A stretch of 64,000 nucleotides of DNA. Source: Perkinsus chesapeaki. Lineage: Eukaryota; Perkinsozoa; Perkinsida; Perkinsidae. The translations under genes and the position numbers were made by a program. The notes below the pieces were generated by a model. It was not told the origin of the DNA. It did no database searches and saw only the letters and a program-made list of their open reading frames with translations. Positions 46,240-55,534 of the stretch are shown piece after piece; the first letter of the stretch is position 1, and every line of letters starts with the position of its first letter. The stretch spans positions 1 through 64,000 of the forward strand of contig JAAPAO010000045.1 in assembly GCA_013115145.1 (NCBI GenBank). The letters are read 5' to 3'.

Positions 46240-46337
46240 GAAGAGCTTTACCAACAACTCGCTCTAATAATACGACTGACGCCTCAAGGCATCAGATGTT
46301 CGAATGTAAGCTATGGTCATCAAAGATTCCTCGGAGG

Positions 46338-46992
46338 TTAGGGATGGAACCACCAGGACGTCACGGTACCGAAGCCGAAGGCCATGGCGAAGCAGTAGGC
46401 CATACCGCCCGCGGGATTAGATTGCATCCACCTAAACAAAGGCAATGTACAGCACTGAGTTGAATGGCTGGAAGTACTTGGTGAAGCAGCCACCGTTCCA
46501 CGTGGGAGAGGTAAAGCAACTCTTACAGCCACAAAAGAGCCTGACACCAGTGTGCTCCGGCTCCCAGCGACGAGGACGGAATCCCTAACAATAAAGATAT
46601 TATATGATGAGAGTAGATCTCACTTACTCCCTCTCTTTTAGAGCATTTACAATGCCCATCAACCCAGGGTTGAGTCTTGGATTCACCGCACGCGCACCAC
46701 CAATAGACCTGTGGGCCGATAGAGGCAATTAAACTAGCAAACTGGACCAACCTTGCCGGACTCAACAGTGCAGACGTATGGTCTGTACTGGGCCACCTTT
46801 GGCGTGGGATCATGCTCCCACCAGATCTCGGTCCATGTAAAGCGGGGAGCTGATAAATTGCATGATAGCATATAGAAATGTGACTCTACCTGAAGCCTTA
46901 AAGAGGCCTCTAGTAGCAGCCACAGTAGTAGGAAGGAGAGCTCTCCCACCAATAGAGCTTGCCGTGGTCTTCTTAACGGCCGAGGAAAGCAT
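46338..46992 (-). CDS. two-domain CDGSH-like (CISD3/MiNT-like) protein with altered ligand residues (5 exons, 160 aa)
   Basis: Exons are 46992-46890, 46849-46752, 46708-46628, 46584-46478 and 46431-46338; phases and total length close exactly. A mitochondrial-type presequence (MLSSAVKKTTASSIGGRALL) is followed by YRPYVCTVESGK, then VYWWCACGESKTQPWVDGHC and, after RRWEPEHTGVRLF, CGCKSCFTSPTWNGGC. The layout matches the double CDGSH proteins of the CISD3 type, where each domain has C-x-C-x2-S-x3-P-x-C-D-G-x-H binding a 2Fe-2S cluster. Here both domains lack the third Cys (Val, Trp) and have Cys in place of the His. A C-terminal hydrophobic helix (GGMAYCFAMAFGFGTV) ends the protein. Whether it binds a cluster is unknown. 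Confidence 0.8.
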
Positions 46993-47172
46993 ACACTATT
47001 GGCTTTACAAAGCACGCTAATAACAATTCAAGTCGATAGTAAACGCGAACACAACTCGAGAGTGATCGGCATCTTGCTAAATCTTGCAATCTTGTATTTT
47101 CTCAACGACAACTTATTCTTCCTCCTCATATCGTAGGTGCCGGCATTTTTCTACCTTACTACTATCCCTAGG
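46993..47172. promoter_or_regulatory. 180-bp divergent promoter region between two probable mitochondrial-protein genes
   Basis: The ATGs of the CDGSH-like gene (-) and the presequence-bearing gene at 47173 (+) are only 180 bp apart, head to head. This leaves room for one shared promoter. The region is T/C-rich toward the + gene (TTATTCTTCCTCC). No named element is recognised. Confidence 0.55.
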
Positions 47173-48379
47173 ATGTTGTCGAAGGCTGCATATGTCCGGC
47201 CCGTAGCGGCTTATTCCGCCCTAGGGAGAAATGCAATAGTGGCACCAGCAGCTCAGGTATCTTTCCGACCTTGAAGATCCTAGGTCAACCTCAGATCAGG
47301 TCCGCCACTCCTCAACCTTCACGAATGGTATGGGCTTTGGCATCTCCCTTCCCCAGCTCTCTGGGCCTGGTGGTGTATTTGTTACTAAGTATCCTATCTA
47401 AAATCACCAGTGTCTCAAGTGCTTACCTTAGGTATAAGATAACCAAGCCATACAACGAGAACACTACCTGGGATGACTTCCTATTGTATATGCCAGAGAG
47501 GGATCAGCTCGCCAAGTTCACCAAGGACGTCCCGCTCTTTATACGGTACTGTCTTATCCCTGATGTAGCACTACTGTGGGGTCAGGTACCTCAAGCTGGT
47601 CACAGATCAGGAGGGGCGTAAGGAGGCCTTTCGTGAGTTTTATCAACGGTAATACGAAAGACAATCCCAGCAGTTCCCAGAAGTTCCTTTAGGTGCAAAG
47701 ACGGTCTCACTGTTGAGAATGATATTTTTCTCACCACCGAAGAGCTACTCGCTCTCATGTGGAAGAACGGTTACACTGATAAAGGTAGGGCACAGGCGGC
47801 GGCCTTCGGAAGACAGAGGATCTTCAACGATCAGAGCGTAACGCCATCTTGGCTACTTTCCCGTCGGACTACCGCTTCCATTACCCAGAGCTTTCGGTCC
47901 TTTTTGATGTCCCTGAGGTGAGTCCCTAGCTAGACGGTGATGGATGCGATGCTCCTGGTTCAGGAGGATACCTATAAGTTCTGTCTACGCAGTCGAATGG
48001 AGAAGAGCCATATTGGTGAATTAGATTACGAGAAGGTGAGACGACCACACCTCAAGATGGCCAATGGCTCTCGACTCGACTGGAGGAGAATTGTCCAACG
48101 TTCCATTAAAGCGTCCCTTTCAGGTCAAACGTAAGGGGTTCCTCCGAGACCACTGGTTGGTCTTCGCGGGTGGATGGTAAGTCATACTTGACTGTGATAA
48201 GCTCCGTTATCATCATCCCTAACAGGTACATCTTCAAGAACTTCCCGTTCTATAACTACCTCTTCTATATGAAGACCTATGGTTTTTCGCTTTGGTTCGT
48301 CAGTTGTTGGTATCTATTCAACAGGATGGCCAACCGTGTGTGGAGGCGGTACTCTCCGGGCTCCCCCTTGCCTGGTTAA
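47173..48379 (+). CDS. probable mitochondrial protein of unknown function, multi-exon
   Basis: ATG 47173 opens an amphipathic, acidic-free presequence (MLSKAAYVRPVAAYSALGRN). Exons then read VRHSSTFTNGMGFGISLPQ, VSSAYLRYKITKPYNENTTW, LLYMPERDQLAKFTKDVPLF, YLKLVTDQEGRKEAFREFY, LTVENDIFLTTEELLALMWK, ERNAILATFPSDYRFHYPEL, TVMDAMLLVQEDTYKFCLRS, VKRKGFLRDHWLVFAGGW and YIFKNFPFYNYLFYMK. A last hydrophobic exon FSLWFVSCWYLFNRMANRVW ends with TAA at 48377-48379. I joined nine or ten exons with mostly matching phases. No domain is recognised. A lineage-specific respiratory-chain or ATP-synthase subunit would fit the presequence and C-terminal anchor but is inference only. Confidence 0.72.
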
Positions 48380-48407
48380 TGTCTGTTGTTTGCTCAGTAA
48401 CGAATTC

Positions 48408-49647
48408 ATGGCCGAACAGAAAACGGCTGCTGGTGTGACAGAAGGCGAGGATAAAATCCTCAAGAACATGTCTCGCTTCACCAATGATTCGATGTACGTC
48501 ATACCGCTCCTTCCTCAAATCTTGGACATCTCGACCCCTAGGTGTGTCAACTACCTCAAGGCCTTCAAGCGTGAGTCAACCGACCGTCTTGCCCAGTACC
48601 ATCATGCTCTCATCCAGAAGCAAAAGCACGATGTAAGCTTTGGCAAAGCCCGGCTTTTGCAGCCACCACCACCACCTCATCAGATAACCGATCGTGTCCT
48701 CCATCAGCTCCAAAACATCGAGCGTTCTGAACACAACATGGCAGCTTCCATGCAGGGTAGGCAGGCACTCTTGAGAAGTCTATTTCATCCTTACTTGTCT
48801 AGAAATACTGGTTCGTGAGACAGCGTCCTCGTTCCGCGATATGTTCCCCACCGACCCTAAGATGCAAAAGGAGAGCTTCAATACAGCATTGGCACAGTTA
48901 GCTGGCGATACCGTCGACGCGTAGGAGAACCAGATATCGGTTGGAAGGAATGTCTTGGTTTTAGATCAAAGGATCCTGTAAAGAATCACTTCCTCAATTC
49001 TTTCAAGGAGCTCAAGACACAGGATGTCTCCAAGGCTACGGTAGGGGGGCGTTGGGGTGTACTGGGTAGAATGTTCAATTTCAGCCCGACGAGAAGGGAA
49101 GCCTGATCCAGCGTTTGGCCTTTGATAAAAAGAAGAGTAGGAGCGGATGGTTGTTGTTAAGTGACAGTGTTGTTGTTGATAGGTGAGAGGGACTTCGAAA
49201 GGCAGTACATGGTAACCAAGGCTGAAGCTGAGGAGGTTAAGGAGCTAGCTAAGAAGGCTAAGGCAAAGGAAGGGTAATATAGAAAGTGGAGGAGGAGGGC
49301 CGGGCGGTATGGTGTTGAAGTAGATACAACTGGTCGACTCTCAATGATAAGGATATGGCTCGTATGGAGGAGCTTTACACTAAGATAAATAATAAGGTTG
49401 GATTCCCGGTAGGAGCTTTACGTAGTCACTTGGTCATCGATTGCTGTATCAGATGGTTACCGAGAGCGCGGTAGAGTCTGTGTCGACCGACAGCTATGCC
49501 GACGTCCGTGCAAAGGTAGGATTCGTTTGCCTATTGTGTGTGTTAATGTAAGGTTAGGAGTATACAAGCCATATGAACGAGCAGTTGGAGGTGATGCGAG
49601 TGAAGCTCCGTAATGAGAGATTGAGTATGTTCGCTGGAGCCTTCTAA
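48408..49647 (+). CDS. helical protein of unknown function, multi-exon
   Basis: Starts 28 bp after the previous stop at ATG 48408 (MAEQKTAAGVTEGEDKILKN). Exons in order give PLLPQILDISTPRCVNYLKA, ITDRVLHQLQNIERSEHNMA, EILVRETASSFRDMFPTDPK with ALAQLAGDTVDA, SKDPVKNHFLNSFKELKTQD, PDEKGSLIQRLAFDKKK, SERDFERQYMVTKAEAEEVK, YNWSTLNDKDMARMEELYTK, MVTESAVESVSTDSYADVRA and EYTSHMNEQLEVMRVKLRNE, ending FAGAF with TAA at 49645-49647. All joins I tested keep phase. The protein is about 300 residues, almost all charged helix, without a recognised domain. Tight same-strand spacing to 47173 hints at a functional link but proves nothing. Confidence 0.7.
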
Positions 49648-49734
49648 AGTGCTGTTTCGTTGTTGCTCTTTTGACGATTAGTTTCATTTGTGTTGCTGCG
49701 GAAATATCGGTATGAGTTGCGTAATAAGTATTGT

Positions 49735-50112
49735 TACAGAAGGGGGAGGGCATCTTAAGGGTATCGAAGCACATAAAGGGGAGGGCATCTTAAGGGTAAC
49801 GAAGGACATAAAGGGGAGGGCATCTTAAGGGTAACGAAGGACATAAAGGGGAGGGCATCTTAAGGGTAACGAAGGACATAAAGGGGAGGGCATCTTAAGG
49901 GTAACGAAGNNNNNNNNNNNNNNNNNNNNNNNNNNNNNNNNNNNNNNNNNNNNNNNNNNNNNNNNNNNNNNNNNNNNNNNNNNNNNNNNNNNNNNNNNNN
50001 NNNNNNNNNGTAACGAAGGACATAAAGGGGAGGGCATCTTAAGGGTAACGAAGGACATAAAGGGGAGGGCATCTTAAGGGTATCGAAGCACATAAAGGGG
50101 AGGGCATCTTAA
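49735..50112. repeat. 34-bp minisatellite interrupted by assembly gap
   Basis: The unit AAGGGGAGGGCATCTTAAGG plus GTAACGAAGGACAT repeats without drift. Outermost copies on both sides carry the variant GTATCGAAGCACAT. True copy number is unknown because the gap lies inside the array. Confidence 0.95.
49910..50009. other. assembly gap (100 N)
   Basis: Exactly 100 undetermined bases inside the 34-bp repeat. This is the conventional size for a gap of unknown length. Confidence 0.99.
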
Positions 50113-50452
50113 AACACTGGGATACGGCATAGATGGTGGTTGACGGAATATGTAAAAGGGTTCAGAAAACAGAAAAATTTAGGAATCTCTTGAAGATTGT
50201 TCTATGTACACCCATAATGTATATTAACCGCCTTCACCAAAGGCCATTTAACAAACAACTAAACACCCTCAACTGTAGTTAGAAGTAGAATGACTAAATA
50301 TCTGCTAAGTCGGTAGTGTGAGCTTCCGCTACAACACATACCCAAATCTAATACGATAAGCATCAACATATGATATGTTACCTATCCTCACATCTAGTGA
50401 GATACTGATACTTGACATTTTCCAAGTAATGACCTATGAGCATTGGATACCC

Positions 50453-50851
50453 CTATGGATTTGTAAATTCGCCAAACCAGGCTCCTTGCCTTGAGTGTAT
50501 CTCAACAAGTTGAGGCTCTCTGGGTCGGAAAGAATATAACCACTCTTTGAAGTCTTCCTGTGTAATAGCTGCGGTGCCACACTTGTCAATCTGCTCCGCC
50601 ATTGGTGTATCCTTGAAGTCTAGCTCGAGAAACATACTGTACTTTTTCTCATCGACAGTCGTGTAAGGCACCGACGCCACCTTCAGCCCACACCCCAGCA
50701 CGATGATATCGATATCTACAGTTTTACCATGCAGCGAGAACGTCAGCGTACCGCTGACTCCGCCCTCTTTTTCTTTTTCAGTGAAGACCATCCCGGGCGA
50801 ACCATTGGAGATGTTTAAGATAATGGCCAATACAAAGAGGAGGAATGACAT
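50453..50851 (-). CDS. small secreted protein, single exon (132 aa)
   Basis: Met at 50851 gives a signal peptide (MSFLLFVLAIILNISNG) and then GTLTFSLHGKTVDIDIIVLG, YSMFLELDFKDTPMAEQIDK, QEDFKEWLYSFRPREPQLVE and a stop at 50453. In-frame Met codons further upstream (50929) would place 26 polar residues before the signal peptide, so the later start is preferred. It is strand-rich, with two Cys in the mature part. Not recognised; possibly a lineage-specific secreted protein. Unlike most neighbours it has no intron in the coding region. Confidence 0.65.
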   Translation of the reverse strand: MSFLLFVLAIILNISNGSPGMVFTEKEKEGGVSGTLTFSLHGKTVDIDIIVLGCGLKVASVPYTTVDEKKYSMFLELDFKDTPMAEQIDKCGTAAITQEDFKEWLYSFRPREPQLVEIHSRQGAWFGEFTNP

Positions 50852-52203
50852 TGTTAGTTCCTGCTGGTCCGAACAACTACAATGGAGGGTGTGGCTGGAG
50901 CCTGTCATAGCGGTAACATCCCCGAACATATGCAGTAGCCTTTTTGTTATGTCGAGAACTGATCTTAGTTATTGGTACGAATCGCGGACTCAGGTGAGTT
51001 ATGACCCGCAAGCGAAGGGAGACAACGGTGACATGGACTCCACTAGGCATTTTCAATGTCTTTCTCCTCGACGATCTGACAAACCTGTCTGATAGTCTAG
51101 ACTACACAATTTGATACAACTTAATCATTCAATCTCTAACGACATTGAATGCCCTTGTGCTCAGCACAATGTGGTTGCTATGTTCCAGCATCCAGAGCGC
51201 AATGTCACAACTTACCAGGCACAAGCTTCTGTGACATGACATGTCCGGCAGGAGGCTCACTCAAGATAACAACAATACATAATATTCTTTACAACTACGC
51301 CAACACCATGTGTATGGCATCGAAATAACTATTATATAGCAGCTTTTCTAAGTACTATTCGAACATCAAGAGCCCTATCCACTTGCTCGGCATCAGCGGA
51401 GTCGTTTTCGTCTTTGGTCACTGATGTTGGTTGTGACCGCTAGGAGACAACCTGATGGTGCCGTATAATAGGCGCAATCTATGAGATACACTATAGGGCA
51501 CATCTGATTCAGTGTCACTGTATAAACTTGATATTATCAAGCGCTCAACTCGACCGTGTTAAACTTATTCGTGCCGATGAATCCATCCTGTCCTCATTTG
51601 TAAAGCCCCCCAATGTGGATGAATGGTTTAACAGAGAAGCGAAGCAGATTAGGTTGGTTGACCGAAGGGCTCAGAGTGCCTTTCTGGTGCCTCGCATGGG
51701 AGATAGCCCATCTTGGTCCATGCTATATGTATGCCTACATGCTACTCATTAAACATGAGCATTAACGACGTTAGTGTTCGTCCTTGTGATCTAACTTTCC
51801 GGGATGACCACGGCGAAGTATCATAGCTCTTCTCTCGTATTCGTTGAGTAATACGCCCCCAAGTCCAGTTTGTACTTCGCTTGTGAGGTATGGCAGTTGT
51901 ACTGTATAGTTGTGCCTCAACTGAATTACTGTATGGTTTATGAACGCAGAAGTGTTGTTGTAATAATGTAACGAAATAAATAATACATGTGGTTATCTTG
52001 AGTATTAGGTTGTCATCAAATTAGGTAATATAGCATGTAGTAGTTTACTAACCTCTGTACAAGGTGGAGGGGGTAACAATAAATCACTTAGGAAATCGCG
52101 ACTTAGGTCCCAATTGACGGTATCTGACACATAACAACTGCCAATGCTACCGCACCAGCAAGAGGCAAACAAAAGCCTTCAAACGTAGTGGCGTTGGATC
52201 GTC
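50852..52203. other. no gene recognised
   Basis: The frame at 51528-51752 (+) reads RVKLIRADESILSSFVKPPN and could be an exon, but no partner or start is clear. The rest shows nothing I can support. Confidence 0.45.
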
Positions 52204-53644
52204 TCATGATCTCCTCTTACTAGAAGCATAATAGGCTTCATCTCCCTCCTCGTTGAGCATCGCACCATCTGTTGCTCCATTAAGACTGTCCATACCGTTC
52301 CTTCTTGAATCTAGAAACATAGATAAGTGACCCATGCACACAGGGAGGGCTAACCTGGAGTCGCCAATGCCGGCCTTGTAACAGAACTGCCTCGCCATGA
52401 CGTCCCAAAGCCTCGAACCTCAGTGGAGCTAGGATCGAATTCCCTGTTGATTTTAGTGAGGCTCGTTGGTGAGATGCTACTTACACAGGGTTATCGCCCA
52501 AAAGCCTTCGTCTTTGTGCAGTAGCTCGCACGGTATTGCGCAGCCGATGGGCATCGTTGGTCAGATTGAGGACCACCCAACCCTTCTCTCTGACTCGTCT
52601 ACTGCTGTTGCTCCCATTAGTAGTTATGGACACCACCGCATGGGACAGCACTCGGCAATAAACACACCTACACGGCGAATATGACGCTACGAAGGAGAAG
52701 AAGAGAGCTCACCTGTAAAGTCTAGACATCATCACGGACCCAGTGCCAGACTTGGCCGAGGCCTGGCATGGTGTAGCCCCTCCTCCCTTCTTCCTTGCCG
52801 GTACTGCACTTGCATCGAGACCTCTAGACACCTCAGCACCACCCTTAATCCTCCTGAAGAAGGGACAGTGTCGGACATCGCCCTCCCTGGTAAGGGTAGC
52901 TGGTAACCAGAGCCAAACAGCAGCGTCCTTCGGGTCGGGCGGCTCTCCCTCCAACGAGCGGAGATGTTGACAGTAGGCAGCACAGCTGTACAGGTTGGCA
53001 CAGGCCTTCACCGGCTCACTAGGTGAGCATCGACATGTCATTATTGTAGGAACGTCATCATGAATGATGCCACGGAAGGGGACTATCGATCGCACAGCGG
53101 AGCCTCGGAGGATCCACGAGCAGACACCACAGAGGCAACCACCGGCCATGCAACCGTGGGCAAGAAGAGTCTCGTGATGCGCCCATGCCATCAACCTGTT
53201 ATGTTGCCACTTTGCCAACGACAAAATGAGTCTTGGGAACGGTTGGTCTAGAGGATCGAGGTGTCGAGATAGGAGGAGGCAGAAGGACCGGTACACTCCC
53301 AGTCGATGCCCCTCGGAGACTATCAGTGCCATAAAAGCCATGGCCACATGACCAGTATCAACGAGAAGTAGGCGCCCTCTGGAGGCGGCAGTGGCCCTTG
53401 CAAAGTCCAACAGGAGAGGGATGTTGCTGAGGAAGGCTGTCGTGGAGCGTCTACCGCCATCACCGGCAACATGTCCCCAAGAGACCCTCACGCAGTTGAC
53501 CGTAGTAGAGAAGCCGGCCAGGTTTGGTTCATTTGGCGCCCGGACGTCGATGACATGAGTTGGTACAGCCTCGCGGACCACCCATTCAGGAACGCTACTG
53601 CACCCTGGTGGAACTGTCAGCAGCATTGTGTCCTCTAGCACCAT
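52204..53644 (-). CDS. dual-specificity-phosphatase-like protein lacking the catalytic Cys and Arg (probable pseudophosphatase)
   Basis: A long exon (53644-52712, open back to about 53815) encodes EAVPTHVIDVRAPNEPNLAG, CVRVSWGHVAGDGGRR, FLSNIPLLLDFARATAASRG and RLLLVDTGHVAMAFMALIV, then LGVYRSFCLLLSRHLDPLDQ and RLILSLAKWQHNRLMAWAH. Order and spacing follow a DSP fold, with the strand ending in LLLVDTG where active enzymes have V-H-C-x5-R; both Cys and Arg are missing. A Cys-rich region follows (MAGGCLCGVCSWIL, CRCSPSEPVKACANLYSCAA). After a splice, a final exon (about 52440-52204) ends SSKRRS. The start at 53644 is tentative because the frame is open upstream toward the kinase gene. The fold call is by eye. 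Confidence 0.55.
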
Positions 53645-53808
53645 CGACAGCCTTGGTTCACCATCGGCGGCAGGGGCCTCGACGATACTGTCGGGGAGGC
53701 AGTGACGCGCAGTGCCACAGGATGCCGACCCTGGGGTGAACTGCTGGGAGGTTGCTGGGAGTGCAAGGGGAGCGTCGTCGTCTCGGGCACTGCTGAGTAT
53801 GCTAGTGT

Positions 53809-55522
53809 TTAGCCCAACCTAAGGGAGGTGGTATTCTCGGTGGTTGGCGGACGTGGTCGCCTTACGTTGGCCTCGCCTGGTATAGGTAGAGTCCTAGGGT
53901 CCATAGATGGGGATTGGTGGTGGTGCAAGCGACGTTGATGACCCCTCCAAGTTCGTGGACGAATACCCCTCTCCAGCTGAGCCTCGATATATAGCCTATG
54001 GAAGCGATGCAGAGCTGTTGCTATAGTAGGCCTGCACTGTGGATCACGAATAAGCATGAACCTGTAGATGGCATATCCGATGACTTGGTGTGGCTAACTA
54101 GGAGCTGCTGCTGACCTGATAAAGTCACAAAGAGCCTTCTTGTGGTGTAGCATCTCCACGTTCTCTTCGGTGAGGATGTCAGGGGCGGCCAGTGAAGCTG
54201 CCGCTGGTGACCGTCCGGCTGCTGCTGGCGATGGACCGGCATCCCCTCGGCCTCCACCACCAGTGAGCCTCATAAAGAAGCGAATCCAGTCATCGTTGTA
54301 GAATAGGTAATGACCTGACGCAATCGAATCATGCCATGGGGGCCTTCTGGGTGACCTACCAGTAAGAAGCTCGTACAGGAGGCACCCAACACTCCATATG
54401 TCGCTGGCTGTTGTCGTACCAACACTTCTACGCCGATCGAAGGCCGCACTGAGGAGATTGCATCCTCAGTGGTGAGTAGCGAGGCTGCTGCTCGCCTACT
54501 CATCTCGTCTAAGGGCTCGCTCGATGGTCAGCATCTCCGGGGGCTTCACGAACTCTGTTCCTCGGTTGCGGATGCAAAGCTAGTAGAAGACACCAGTAAT
54601 GGATGGCCGAATGCATCGGCCACCTACATCGGTGTACTCTGGCCCTTCTAGGACTCTACTTTCGCCAAAGTCGGCCAAGACAACAGCCGGACCACCACCC
54701 CGAACTGGTCGCCAAGCTGGGCCTCCACCAGACTCCAACACCTGGAGAAAGTGGGTGTCTTAAGAAGGGCAAATGTGTTACCATGATGTTGTCACACTTT
54801 AAGTCATAGTGTACCAGACCGTCTCTATGTAGCTTGGCTACTGCTGCTAGAACTTTCTGATAGGTCTGAGCTCAGGAGAATATTCAACACCAAGTTGAAG
54901 ACGGCAATGACGGCAATGACCTCCAATAATAGCATTAGATTGTCGTCCATGTTGCCCATAAGCTTAGCCCTCCAAGTAGTTAAGGTCATGTGATAGCATC
55001 TCATAACAATCCAATAACTGCAGCCATCATACCCTACAGAAGACCATGCGGGAAAGGTAGAGGGGAGGAAGGGCTACCATAGTCGAAGATCTCCGTCATA
55101 TAGTTGTCGAAACGGCCTTCCTCAAGACAGGCTATCTCGTTGAAGACATCGAACAGCACGCATCTGCATGAAGAGCTTTGGCATGAGGGACAGCAGTAGT
55201 ATGCTGCCACCAACCTGTCCCTGATACTAGGGTGCTTCTTAACCAGCTTAACGGCGACAACTTCATTCCTGCCCCTCTGCTCTGTGTCAACGCTCTCAGC
55301 ATCCAAGACTGTGTCGCAGCGGTAAACTGTGCCGAAGGCTCCTCCACCAAGGACGGTCATATCTGCTGGAAGGCAGCTCAGGCGGCTCAAGAACGACAAG
55401 TGTTCACCCGTGTAGATCCAACGCGGGAAGCAGCCGGGGGCCAACAGCTTTAGCAACCGGAAGAGCCCTCCATGGCTCGAGGCTCCTCGAATGCCCTCGT
55501 CGCGGTAAAGTCTCCGGAGGAC
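53809..55522 (-). CDS. protein kinase domain, multi-exon
   Basis: From an acceptor at 55523 the exon reads LYRDEGIRGASSHGGLFRLL, then the glycine loop VLGGGAFGTVYRC and VAVKLVKK with the ATP-binding Lys. The next exon has FNEIACLEEGRFDNYMTEIF (helix C Glu), then KLHRDGLVHYDLKCDNIM, the catalytic loop with HYD in place of HRD but Asp, Lys and Asn kept. VVLADFGESRVLEG is the DFG loop, NRGTEFVKPPEMLTIE the activation-segment end, SDIWSVGCLLYELLTGRSP subdomain IX, and FMLIRDPQCRPTIATALHRF subdomain XI. An insert of about 60 Ala/Gly/Ser/Pro-rich residues lies before the last subdomains. The frame stops at 53809. The kinase domain has no obvious start codon, so it is probably the C-terminal part of a protein that begins further upstream. 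Confidence 0.82.
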
Positions 55523-55534
55523 CTGAAACGAGCA

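Noticed and set aside
49825-50093. Open frames running through the N gap with CPSLPLRCPPLYVLRYP-type repeats
   Set aside because: They are translations of the minisatellite and of undetermined bases, not a gene.
49735-50112. Regular 34-bp repeats resembling a CRISPR array
   Set aside because: Units are contiguous with no unique spacers, and the genome is eukaryotic.
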